A stretch of DNA of 64,000 nt from assembly GCF_042663225.1 (NCBI RefSeq), contig NZ_JBHTAA010000005.1:744001-808000 (forward strand). The letters run 5' to 3'. This DNA is from Haloferax namakaokahaiae (GTDB taxonomy: Archaea; Halobacteriota; Halobacteria; Halobacteriales; Haloferacaceae). Of this stretch, positions 7,954 to 16,081 are shown in pieces; the first letter of the stretch is position 1; the number at the start of each line of letters is the position of its first letter. The position numbers were made by a program, and so were the translations under genes. The notes under the pieces were generated by a model. It had not been told where the DNA came from and did not search any database. It saw only the letters and a program-made list of their open reading frames with translations.

Positions 7954-8085
7954 AATGAGAACCAGAGTATTCTATTTGTACTGTCATGTGTGTGAGTTCG
8001 ATTGTTCGGGATGGGGCGGAACCAGTGCTCGTGGAGGCGTGGAAAAAGTACTCGAACCGGGGTCCGACCGCCGTCACGAAACGGT

Positions 8086-8835
8086 TCAGTCGTCCGCGGC
8101 CGACGCGCCTTCTGGCGAGTCGTCGGACCCCATCGGACCGGTCGGCGACTGCGCGACAGACCGGGCCGAACCCATCCAGCGTTCGACGTTCGCGTGGACG
8201 TAGTCGCGCGCGCCGAAGGCGATGGCACCACCGACGCCGATGGCGAAGGCGGCGGCGAGTCCCCACGCGAACGCTCGCGCGATGGTAAAGAGGATGGCCA
8301 CCTCGATGCCCATCGTACTCAGACCGATGACGATGGCGGTGAAGTAGAGGAAGATGCGCGTTCCGGCGGCGAAGACGGAGGTGTAGGAGGTTTCGGTCGC
8401 CGCACGGGTGCGCAGGATTGTGTCACCGACGAAGTCGGCGACGACGAAGCCCAGGACGATGACGGCGAGTCCAGCGACGAACGCTGGTGCGTACGAGACC
8501 GCCAGTGCAACCCACTGTGAGAGCAGTGCGAGCGCCAGGACGTTCGCCGCGGCGAGGATGGCCACCGCGTAGACGATCCACGCTGCCAACGTTCCGAAGG
8601 CGTGTGAAACGCTCTGTTCGGTTCCACCCAAGATATCACCGAGCGGTGTCGAGAGGACCGCTCTATCGAGTTCGACGCGGTCGGCTAATCCGGCGATCAG
8701 CCGTGCGGCGAGACGGCCGATAATCCATCCCAACAGAAGGATGAGAATCGCGCCGACCAGTCGCGGGAGGAACGTGAGTATCGAGACGGTGATTTGCGCG
8801 AGCGACTCTGGGATTGTTAGCTGGAGCGGGTACAT
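8086..8835 (-). CDS. Mechanosensitive-channel-like membrane protein (TM-helix repeat type)
   Basis: 249 residues with about five or six hydrophobic segments. The opening LPRLVGAILILLLGWIIGRLAARLI is the conserved helix repeat of PF05552 (MscS-associated TM helix), and the same pattern recurs around residues 105-130 (YAPAFVAGLAVIVLGFVVADFVGD). The C-terminus is a short acidic tail (SDDSPEGASAADD). The MscS beta domain that normally follows is absent, so channel activity is uncertain; it may be an accessory or a minimal osmotic-response protein. Monocistronic. Confidence 0.8.
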   Translation of the reverse strand: MYPLQLTIPESLAQITVSILTFLPRLVGAILILLLGWIIGRLAARLIAGLADRVELDRAVLSTPLGDILGGTEQSVSHAFGTLAAWIVYAVAILAAANVLALALLSQWVALAVSYAPAFVAGLAVIVLGFVVADFVGDTILRTRAATETSYTSVFAAGTRIFLYFTAIVIGLSTMGIEVAILFTIARAFAWGLAAAFAIGVGGAIAFGARDYVHANVERWMGSARSVAQSPTGPMGSDDSPEGASAADD

Positions 8836-9047
8836 ATCCAGCTATGAGTTCGAATTTGGCAAATTTAGTTAGCCGTTTTACACTCTGGAAAAAATACGCC
8901 TGTAAATGGGAGACTCAGCGCTCGCCGAGTGTCAAAACACCCAGAGGCAGGGTCGATTTCGGGAGATTGTGAGGAAGAAAGACGTATCCGAATTTCGGAG
9001 TGACACTGGTCAGAGATGCACTGCGAATCCGAGCGGTTGTCGTTGAA

Positions 9048-9341
9048 TTAATCTCTGCTTGATTCTACCGGACTCGTCGCTTCGTCTTCCGCCCGAGAGT
9101 CGGCGAGACGGCTGAGTTGCGCCGCGATTCCCTCGATTGCGACGACCAATCGAGCGCCGTACCAGAGTACAACGACCCAGAAAACTACCATCACCCCCAA
9201 CAGAATCTGCTGGGCGATGACCACCGAGTAGACGACCAGCAGGAGGACGAAGAGTGCGACGGCGAGACGGACGCGACGCGAGACGCGGAAGGGGACGAAG
9301 CGCTGTGAGGACGACATACTCGCGTTCACACTCCTCGACAT
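9048..9341 (-). CDS. Small two-helix membrane protein
   Basis: 97 residues from ATG 9341, or 89 from ATG 9317; no TATA element clearly decides between them. Two adjacent hydrophobic helices (VRLAVALFVLLLVVYSVVIA and LLGVMVVFWVVVLWYGARLVV) flanked by a basic N-terminus and an acidic, Ser-rich tail. No recognised family. Reading frame has the strong GC bias and acidic tail expected of a real haloarchaeal gene. Confidence 0.65.
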   Translation of the reverse strand: MSRSVNASMSSSQRFVPFRVSRRVRLAVALFVLLLVVYSVVIAQQILLGVMVVFWVVVLWYGARLVVAIEGIAAQLSRLADSRAEDEATSPVESSRD

Positions 9342-9440
9342 GTTAGATGTTTGGAAACAGAATTCGAGTCTCGAACCCGAATGACAACCGTCTGTCCACT
9401 ACGAATAATCACCCGAATTCGAGCGTAACCCTCCTGATTA

Positions 9441-9456
9441 ATTACATCACTGTAAT
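9441..9456. promoter_or_regulatory. Inverted repeat upstream of the acetyl-CoA synthetase promoter
   Basis: ATTACA-TCAC-TGTAAT, a perfect 6-base inverted repeat in an AT-rich patch 39 bases before the TATA element of the ADP-forming acetyl-CoA synthetase gene. A dimeric regulator site is plausible. Confidence 0.4.
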
Positions 9457-9494
9457 GTGCTCTCAAACGCCGTGAGACCGCCCACACCCCCGAA

Positions 9495-9500
9495 TTTATC
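9495..9500 (+). promoter_or_regulatory. TATA-like element of the acetyl-CoA synthetase gene
   Basis: TTTATC 26-31 bases before the ATG at 9526. It falls inside the longer reading frame that begins at 9457, which is the reason for choosing the internal ATG. Confidence 0.6.
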
Positions 9501-9525
9501 AATCTATGTCGGGTATCACTACACG

Positions 9526-11619
9526 ATGGGAGACCTATCTGAGTTGTTCGCGCCCAAGCGCATCGCAGTGGTGGGTGCGACCGAGCGCGAAGGGGCCATC
9601 GGCCGGGCTATCATGGACAACCTCATCGACGAGTTCGACGGTGAGGTCGTCCCGGTCAACCCCAAGTACGACGAACTGTTCGGCCTGCAATGCTACGGCG
9701 ACGTTGGAGAGACCGACGCCGACCTCGCGGTCATCGTCGTCCCCCCGAAAGTCGTCCTCCCCGCGATGGAGGCCGCGGGCGAGGCGGGCATCACCGACGC
9801 CGTCGTCATCACTGCTGGCTTCGGCGAGACGGGCAGCGAGGGTGCCGCCCGCGAGAAGGAACTCCGCGAAATCGCCGACGAGTTCGACATGAACGTCGTC
9901 GGGCCGAACAGCCTCGGCATCATGAACACGGACGTCGGTATGAACGCCACGTTCGGTCCCGAGATGGCCCTCGACGGCAACATGTCCTTTATGAGCCAGT
10001 CGGGCGCGTTCATCACGGCCGTCATCGACTGGGCCAACGACGAGGACATCGGCTTCAAGGACATCGTCTCGCTCGGGAACAAGGCCGTCCTCGACGAGGC
10101 CGACTTCATCGAGGCGTGGAACGACGACCCCGACACCGAGGTCATCATCGGCTATCTCGAAGGCATCAGCGCGGGCCGCGACTTCATCGACTCCGCCCGC
10201 GACGTGACGCAGGACACGCCAATCGTGCTCGTCAAGTCCGGCAAGACCGACGCCGGCGCGCAGGCCGCCTCGTCGCACACCGGGACGATTGCTGGCTCTG
10301 ACGCCGCCTACGAGGCCGGTCTGGACCAAGCGGGCGTCATCCGCGCCGACTCCGTCCAGCACCTCTTCGACGCCGCGCGCGTCCTCGGTGACCAACCCCT
10401 CCCCGAGAACAAGGACGTGGCCGTCATCACGAACGCCGGCGGTCCCGGCGTCATGACGACCGACGCCATCGGCGAGTCCGACCTCGAAATGGCGAATTTC
10501 ACCGACTCGACGTTAGAGAACTTCTCCGAGACGCTCCCGCCGGAAGGCAACATCTACAACCCGGTTGACATCGTCGGCGACGCCGACAACGAGCGCTTCA
10601 AGACCGCACTCGACGTCGCGCTCGCGGACGACAACGTCGGCAGCGCCATCGTGCTCACCGCGCCGACGGCGGTCCTCGACTACGACCAACTCGCCGAGGA
10701 CACCGTCGAACTCCAACACAAGCACGACAAGCCCGTCGCCGCCTGTTTCATGGGTGGCGAGCGCGTCAAACCCGCCGCAGACCGCATGCAGGAGGCGGGT
10801 ATCCCGAACTACTTCGACCCCTCCCGCGCCGTGGACGGGTTGCAGGCACTCGCCGACTACGCCGATATCAAGCGCCGCGAGTACGACTCGCCGACGGAGT
10901 TCGACGTGGACCGCGAGCGCGCCCGTGAAATCCTCGAAACCGTCGAGGAACGCGACGACACGCGCCTCGGCGTCGAAGCGATGGACCTGCTCGACGCCTA
11001 CGGCATCGAGACGCCGCAGGGCGACATCGTGGACGACCCCGCGGACGCACTCGAAGTCGCCGAAGAGATAGAGGGCAACGTCGTGATGAAAATCGTCAGC
11101 CCCGACATCCTCCACAAGTCGGACATCGGCGGCGTCAAAGTCGGCGTCTCCGACGAGGACGTCTACGACGCCTACGAGGACCTCATCACGCGCGCCCGGA
11201 ACTACCAACCCGACGCCAACATCCTCGGCGTCCAAGTCCAGGAGATGGTGGACCTCGACGACGGCGTCGAGACCATCGTCGGCATGAACCGCGACCCGCA
11301 GTTCGGCCCGCTCATGATGTTCGGTCTCGGCGGCATCTTCGTCGAGATTCTCGAAGACACCACGTTCCGCGTCGCGCCCGTCTCGGAGTCCGAAGCCGAC
11401 GAGATGACCCGCGAAATCGACGCCGCACCACTGCTCCGCGGCGCTCGCGGTCGTGAACCCGTGGACACCAGCGGCATCACCGAAACCATCCAGCGACTGT
11501 CGCAACTCGTCACGGACTTCCCGGCGATTCTCGAACTCGACATCAACCCGCTCGTCGCCCTTCCAGACGGCGTCCAGGCGGTGGACGTTCGCCTCACCGT
11601 GGACCCGGACGAACTTTAA
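9526..11619 (+). CDS. acd: Acetate--CoA ligase (ADP-forming), fused alpha-beta
   Basis: 697 residues. Converts acetyl-CoA, ADP and Pi to acetate, ATP and CoA: the energy-conserving step of acetate overflow in haloarchaea. Residues 1 to about 460 form the alpha part: CoA-binding Rossmann domain (APKRIAVVGATEREG), then a ligase region with ASSHTGTIAGSD near residue 250 holding the phosphorylated His. The remainder is the ATP-grasp beta part (ETPQG, MKIVSPDILHKSDIGGV, GMNRDPQFGPLMMFGLGG, LDINPL). The fused form is typical of haloarchaea, whereas Pyrococcus has separate subunits. The start at 9526 fits the TATA at 9495. Followed after 26 bases by a phosphotransacetylase-like gene. Confidence 0.93.
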   Translation: MGDLSELFAPKRIAVVGATEREGAIGRAIMDNLIDEFDGEVVPVNPKYDELFGLQCYGDVGETDADLAVIVVPPKVVLPAMEAAGEAGITDAVVITAGFGETGSEGAAREKELREIADEFDMNVVGPNSLGIMNTDVGMNATFGPEMALDGNMSFMSQSGAFITAVIDWANDEDIGFKDIVSLGNKAVLDEADFIEAWNDDPDTEVIIGYLEGISAGRDFIDSARDVTQDTPIVLVKSGKTDAGAQAASSHTGTIAGSDAAYEAGLDQAGVIRADSVQHLFDAARVLGDQPLPENKDVAVITNAGGPGVMTTDAIGESDLEMANFTDSTLENFSETLPPEGNIYNPVDIVGDADNERFKTALDVALADDNVGSAIVLTAPTAVLDYDQLAEDTVELQHKHDKPVAACFMGGERVKPAADRMQEAGIPNYFDPSRAVDGLQALADYADIKRREYDSPTEFDVDRERAREILETVEERDDTRLGVEAMDLLDAYGIETPQGDIVDDPADALEVAEEIEGNVVMKIVSPDILHKSDIGGVKVGVSDEDVYDAYEDLITRARNYQPDANILGVQVQEMVDLDDGVETIVGMNRDPQFGPLMMFGLGGIFVEILEDTTFRVAPVSESEADEMTREIDAAPLLRGARGREPVDTSGITETIQRLSQLVTDFPAILELDINPLVALPDGVQAVDVRLTVDPDEL

Positions 11620-11645
11620 ACTCCACAGTCACCCAATCTACACCA

Positions 11646-12725
11646 ATGAACTCAGTACTCGTCACATCCACCGGCGAAAGCACCGGCAAGACGGCAATCG
11701 CGCTGGCACTCGGACTGCTCGCACAGGAACGCGGCCTCGACGTCGGCTACATGAAGCCCAAAGGGACGCGACTCCAGTCCAGTACGGGCAAGACGCTCGA
11801 CGAAGATCCCATGCTGGCGCGCGAACTCCTCGGTCTCGACGCCGAGATGCACCAACTCGAACCCGTCGTCTACTCGCCGACGTTCATTCAGGGTGCGATT
11901 CGCGGCCGCGAGAGCAACGAAGAACTCTCCGAGGTCATCACCCACCACTTCGACGACCTCGCCGAAGACAAGGACCTCATGCTCGTCGAGGGCGGTGGCT
12001 CCTACCGAACCGGCGGTATCGTCGGCCTGACCGACGGCGACGTGGCCGAACTGCTCGGCTCTGACGTGTTGCTCGTCGCCGACTACGAGGATTCGAGCGA
12101 CCTCGACGACGTCGTCGCCGCGGTCGAAGACATCGGCAGCGACCGTCTCGTCGGCGTCGTGTTCAACCGCGTCTCTGACGCCAAGTACGACGAACTCGAA
12201 ACCGAAGTCGCGCCGTTCCTCGAAGCCCGCGGCGTCCCGGTCATCGGTGTGCTCCCCACCGAGAAGGACCTCGCCGGCGTCACCGTCGCCGACCTGGCGA
12301 ACGAACTCGGCGCGGAACTCGCCACCGACGCCCCCACCGACGCCTTCGTCGAGCGTTTCCTCGTCGGCGCGATGGGCGGTGACGCGGCGCTCCGCTACTT
12401 CCGGCGCACGAAGAACGCCGCCGTCATCACCGGCGGTGACCGCGCCAACATCCAGCGCGCCGCGCTCGAAGCACCGGGCGTCAAGTGTCTCATCCTGACC
12501 GGCGGCCACCGCCCGGTCGGTGCCGTCATCGGCAAGGCAGAAGAAAAGCGCGTGCCCGTCCTCTTGGTCAACGGTGACACCCTCTCGGTCACCGACCGCG
12601 CAGAGGACATCGTCAGCAGCGGTCGCACCCGCGACGAGCGCACCGTCCAGCGCATGCGCGACCTGCTGTTCGAACACACCGACATCGACGCCATCATCGG
12701 CGGTATCTCGCCGTCTGAGGACTGA
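11646..12725 (+). CDS. Phosphotransacetylase-family protein: BioD-like P-loop plus DRTGG domain, no catalytic domain
   Basis: 359 residues. N-terminal BioD/cobyrinate-synthase-like P-loop domain (GESTGKT at 10-16, DLMLVEGGGSYRTGG further on), then a DRTGG-type domain (VITGGDRANIQRAALE, LILTGGHRPVGAVIGKAEEKRVPVLLV). This is the N-terminal half of long bacterial Pta proteins; the PTA/PTB acyltransferase domain is missing, so it is unlikely to make acetyl phosphate. It lies 26 bases behind acd on the same strand, suggesting an operon and a regulatory role for acetyl-CoA/acetate metabolism. Domain calls are confident; role is inferred. Confidence 0.85.
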   Translation: MNSVLVTSTGESTGKTAIALALGLLAQERGLDVGYMKPKGTRLQSSTGKTLDEDPMLARELLGLDAEMHQLEPVVYSPTFIQGAIRGRESNEELSEVITHHFDDLAEDKDLMLVEGGGSYRTGGIVGLTDGDVAELLGSDVLLVADYEDSSDLDDVVAAVEDIGSDRLVGVVFNRVSDAKYDELETEVAPFLEARGVPVIGVLPTEKDLAGVTVADLANELGAELATDAPTDAFVERFLVGAMGGDAALRYFRRTKNAAVITGGDRANIQRAALEAPGVKCLILTGGHRPVGAVIGKAEEKRVPVLLVNGDTLSVTDRAEDIVSSGRTRDERTVQRMRDLLFEHTDIDAIIGGISPSED

Positions 12726-12765
12726 GCGCCCGATATCGCCCCCCTCCTTCGATTTTTGTTCTGCG

Positions 12766-12945
12766 TTAGGTGTCATTTCGTCTCGTTCGCTCGTACTCGT
12801 TGATGATGGTCGGAACGATGACGCCCGTCGTGAGGAGTGCGAGCATCCCGAGTTCGAACTGCCCGGTGACGTTCTCGACCGCGTAGGCGATAGGGAGGGA
12901 CGCGACGACGAACACGACGATTACGAAGTCCTCGCGGGAAGCCAT
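12766..12945 (-). CDS. Small membrane protein
   Basis: 59 residues, ATG 12945 to TAA 12766. One clear N-terminal helix (DFVIVVFVVASLPIAYAVE) and a second, shorter hydrophobic stretch (LGMLALLTTGVIVPTII), ending in a charged tail (NEYERTRRNDT). Codon third positions are strongly G/C and the frame is clean, so I take it as real although short. It converges on the Pta-like gene and diverges from the histidine kinase. No family recognised. Confidence 0.6.
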   Translation of the reverse strand: MASREDFVIVVFVVASLPIAYAVENVTGQFELGMLALLTTGVIVPTIINEYERTRRNDT

Positions 12946-13051
12946 ACGGTGGGTTGGAGCGGCCGTCGAATAATGGCTTGGGGGGTCGCAGACCGGAGAC
13001 GACAGTACGCGATTCGAGAGTATAGTCGAATCAGTACAATCTACAAAAGAC

Positions 13052-13059
13052 GTAATATG
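13052..13059 (+). promoter_or_regulatory. TATA-like element of the histidine kinase gene
   Basis: GTAATATG in an AT-rich patch, 22-29 bases before the ATG at 13081. Confidence 0.45.
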
Positions 13060-13080
13060 TTGGTATCATAACAATGTACG

Positions 13081-14778
13081 ATGGTTAGTGCCCCGCCGCT
13101 GCCGATTCTCCTCCTCGCCTGTGTGACAGTCTTGTCACTGGTGATTTCGGTGACGTTCAATCATCGGCAGAGCGACCGGCCGGGGGCACGCGAACTCAGT
13201 ATACTACTGCTCGCCTGCGGGTTGTGGAGTGGCCTGTACGCCCTCCTCTTGGTGGCTTCGGAGACGCTTTTGATGCTGTTCTTTCTCCGGTTGATGTACG
13301 TCTGTATCGCGGTGACGCCCGCACTCTGGTTCGCATTTGCGGCGGCGTTCACCGGGTCGAACTCGTTGCCACGCAGCGGGTGGGTCGTCGCCGGAATCGT
13401 GACGGTCGTCCACCCCGTCTCGGCGTTTCTATGGCCGATTTCCGAGTTGACGTGGACGAGTGTAACTCGTGTGGAAATCGGCGAGTTGTCGGCGATAGCG
13501 ACCGATAAAGGGCCGTTGTACTACGTGTTTTTAGCCTACGCGTACATGCTCTTGCTCTGGGGTGCCGCGAAGTTCACCCGACACGTCATGGTGGCTCGGC
13601 CGACGTACCGAAACCAACACCGCCTCATCGTGGTCGCACTGCTCGTCGCGTTCGTTCCCAACGTACTCTTCCACGTGATGCCGACGAAATACGACCCGAC
13701 GCCGTTCGCGTTCACCATCTCGACGCTCCTGTTCGTCGCGGCCGACCGTCGGTTTCACCTGTTTCGAACCCACCCGCTCGCCCGCGAAGTCGCACGCGAA
13801 CACGTCATCGAGGAGATGGGCGACGGCGTCCTCGTCGTCGATCGGTCGGGAATCATCACCGACGTGAACCCCGCGCTCTCGTCGGCACTCGCCGTCCCCC
13901 AACAGCGACTCATGGGCGCGCAACTGGAGGAGATAGCGCCCAGACTCGTACGGCAAATCGAGGCTGGCACCGACGGGCAGACGAACTTCCACCACGCAAA
14001 GACTGACAAGACCTACACCGTGGAAGTCTCGCCATTTTCCCGCCCCGGCAACGAGATGAGTGGCAACATCATCACCCTCCACGACGTGACCGAGGTGAGA
14101 CAGCGCGAAGAGCGACTCACGGTCCTCAATCGAATCCTCCGACACGACATTCGAAACGGTCTCAACGTCATCGACGGCTACGCCGAACTCGTCGTGGACG
14201 GCGGGACGGACACCATCACGAGACAGACCAGCGCCGACCGTATCAAAAATCGAACCGAGGAACTGCTCGAACTCGCCGAGAAGATACGCGCCGTCGAGAA
14301 GAGTCTCGACCACCGTGCCGACCTCACGCGCCTCTCGCTGATGGAGACGCTCCGGCACGTAACCACCCGCGTGAATCAGGATTGGCCGGGTGCGTCGGTC
14401 TCTCTCAGCGGTCCCGAGAACGTGACGGTCCTCGCCACGTCGGCCGGCGAATCGCTCTTCTACAACCTCATCGAGAACGCCGCCGAACACGCCGGGGAGT
14501 CACCCGCGGTTTCGATTTCGGTGACCACGGACGACGAGTGGGCGACGATTACCGTCAGCGACGACGGGTCGGGGATTCCGAACGAGGAGATTTCGGCCAT
14601 CGAAGCGGGAGAGACACCGCTTCGACACACCAGCGGCATCGGACTCTGGTTGGTGACGTGGCTCGTCCGACAGTCCGCCGGAACCATCGACTTCGACGTG
14701 GACGACGAGGGGACGACGGCGACCGTCGGTCTCAAAATCGCCCCCACAGAGGCCAAAACCCGGTCAGAATCGGTCTGA
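13081..14778 (+). CDS. Membrane sensor histidine kinase (7TM-PAS-HisKA-HATPase)
   Basis: 565 residues. About seven hydrophobic helices fill residues 1-230, matching the N-terminal 7TM region seen in many haloarchaeal kinases. A PAS-like domain follows (about 240-340, with VLVVDRSGIITDVNPAL). The phospho-acceptor box is LRHDIRNGLNVIDGY, His at about residue 355. The ATPase domain has an N-box NLIENAAEHA (about 461), G1 VSDDGSGIP (about 492) and G2 TSGIGLWLV (about 516). No receiver or response regulator gene is adjacent, so the output partner is elsewhere. The signal is unknown; the helices may sense a membrane or small hydrophobic cue. Confidence 0.92.
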   Translation: MVSAPPLPILLLACVTVLSLVISVTFNHRQSDRPGARELSILLLACGLWSGLYALLLVASETLLMLFFLRLMYVCIAVTPALWFAFAAAFTGSNSLPRSGWVVAGIVTVVHPVSAFLWPISELTWTSVTRVEIGELSAIATDKGPLYYVFLAYAYMLLLWGAAKFTRHVMVARPTYRNQHRLIVVALLVAFVPNVLFHVMPTKYDPTPFAFTISTLLFVAADRRFHLFRTHPLAREVAREHVIEEMGDGVLVVDRSGIITDVNPALSSALAVPQQRLMGAQLEEIAPRLVRQIEAGTDGQTNFHHAKTDKTYTVEVSPFSRPGNEMSGNIITLHDVTEVRQREERLTVLNRILRHDIRNGLNVIDGYAELVVDGGTDTITRQTSADRIKNRTEELLELAEKIRAVEKSLDHRADLTRLSLMETLRHVTTRVNQDWPGASVSLSGPENVTVLATSAGESLFYNLIENAAEHAGESPAVSISVTTDDEWATITVSDDGSGIPNEEISAIEAGETPLRHTSGIGLWLVTWLVRQSAGTIDFDVDDEGTTATVGLKIAPTEAKTRSESV

Positions 14779-14792
14779 GGAGTCGCAGAACT

Positions 14793-14840
14793 CAGATTCA
14801 GCGGTGCCACCCGGTTTCAGATTCAGCAGTGCCACCCGGT
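14793..14840. repeat. 23-base direct duplication across the M24 peptidase stop codon
   Basis: Copies at 14793-14815 and 14818-14840 differ at one base and are separated by TT. The minus-strand copy at 14818-14840 encodes the final T-G-W-H-C and TGA of the M24 gene; the other copy repeats it as T-G-W-H-R and TGA. Confidence 0.85.
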
Positions 14841-15929
14841 GTCGGTCGAGTTCAGTCGCTCGCCACCCGACTCGGTGACGACCACGAGGTCTTCGATTCT
14901 GACGCCGAACTCCTCGGGCAGGTAGACGCCCGGTTCGATACTGAAGACGTTGCCGACGGCGAGTTCGCGGTCGCTGTCGGCGACGATGTAGGGTTCTTCG
15001 TGGACGTCCAAGCCGACGCCGTGGCCGGTTCGGTGGATGAACCGGTCGCCGTAGCCCGCCTCTTCGATGACCTCGCGGGCGGCGGCGTCGATTTCGCCAG
15101 CGGTCACACCGGGTTCGACCGCGTCGATAGCCGCCGCGTGGGCACGCTGGACGACTTCGTGGACCGATTCGAACTCGGCCGAGGGGTCGCCAGCGAAGAC
15201 GACGGTTCGGGTCTGGTCGCTCGGGTAGTGGTCCACGCGCGTCCCGAAGTCGAGGACGACGGGGTCGCCGGCTTCGATGACTCGGTCGCCGTGGGAGTGG
15301 TGCGGTTTCGCACCGTTCGGTCCCGACCCGACGAGCGGGCCGAAGGGGATGCCCTCGCCGCCCTCCTCTTCGAGGAGGCGCTCGATGTGTCGTGCGAGTT
15401 CCGTCTCGGTCATGCCGACGATATCGTCGCCCATATCGCGGAGGCGTTCGACGACGCGGTCCGCGACCACACCGGCGCGACGGAGGGCGTCGAGTTCCGC
15501 GTCGTCTTTCTGCGCGCGAAGTGGTGCGAGGACGTCGCTGGCGAGCCCGAAGTCGGTTTCGGGCAGGACCGCTCGCAGGTCGTGCGTGAATCGCGCCCAC
15601 ATCGTGTCGTCTACGAGGATACGACCGTCGCCGAGTCCGAGGTCCGAGGCGACGGCTTCGACGGCGGCGTTCGGGTCGTCGTCGTCGCCCCACGTCCGTA
15701 CGTCGGCAACCCACGATTCCTCGCGGACCTGGGTCTCGTAGAGGTCGGGAACGAGGAAGACGGGGTCGCCCGAACGCGGGAGGAACAAGAACAGGTGGCG
15801 CTCGCCCGGCGATTCCTCGAACCCGGAGACGTAGTAGAGGTTCTGACTCGGGAACAGCACGAGCGCGTCGATTGCTTCGCTGTCGAGGCGGCGCTGACAC
15901 GCGCGTGCTCGTCGTTCGAAGGGCGTCAT
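14823..15929 (-). CDS. M24 family metallopeptidase (Xaa-Pro aminopeptidase type)
   Basis: 368 residues from ATG 15929; a 29-residue upstream extension is basic and unlike haloarchaeal coding sequence, and a CTTTTTTC element at 15950-15958 fits a leaderless start here. Creatinase-like N-terminal domain (residues 1-130, with YYVSGFEES) then the pita-bread fold: HSHGDR, VVLDFGTRVDHYPSDQTRTV (two metal-binding Asp), TGHGVGLDVHE and FSIEPGVY...VRIEDLVVV providing the His/Glu ligands. It should release N-terminal residues preceding proline or act as a prolidase in the cytoplasm. The 3' end is duplicated. Confidence 0.9.
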   Translation of the reverse strand: MTPFERRARACQRRLDSEAIDALVLFPSQNLYYVSGFEESPGERHLFLFLPRSGDPVFLVPDLYETQVREESWVADVRTWGDDDDPNAAVEAVASDLGLGDGRILVDDTMWARFTHDLRAVLPETDFGLASDVLAPLRAQKDDAELDALRRAGVVADRVVERLRDMGDDIVGMTETELARHIERLLEEEGGEGIPFGPLVGSGPNGAKPHHSHGDRVIEAGDPVVLDFGTRVDHYPSDQTRTVVFAGDPSAEFESVHEVVQRAHAAAIDAVEPGVTAGEIDAAAREVIEEAGYGDRFIHRTGHGVGLDVHEEPYIVADSDRELAVGNVFSIEPGVYLPEEFGVRIEDLVVVTESGGERLNSTDTGWHC

Positions 15930-16051
15930 GCGAGTGGCTACGCGGGGGGTGAAAAAAGCGTGGGCGGTCCGTCGGTGGGGATGGATTCGAACCGAACGTC
16001 GTCCGTGCCACGCCATTCGTGTCGTGAGAAAACCATAACTTCTCGAACAGC

Positions 16052-16057
16052 TTTATT
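16052..16057 (+). promoter_or_regulatory. TATA-like element for the membrane protein at 16082
   Basis: TTTATT 25-30 bases before the ATG at 16082; leaderless promoter geometry. Confidence 0.55.
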
Positions 16058-16081
16058 GGGGTACGCGTCGCACGACTACCT

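Noticed and set aside
7955..8203. 82-codon plus-strand ORF starting directly after the second DtxR-like box, with CHVCEFDC near its start
   Set aside because: No TATA at leaderless distance, and more than half of it is antisense to the mechanosensitive-like gene with composition of a shadow frame. The Cys pattern is weak.
9457..9525. N-terminal extension of the acetyl-CoA synthetase frame to 9457
   Set aside because: It contains the TATA element, and the family's first conserved residues begin just after the ATG at 9526.
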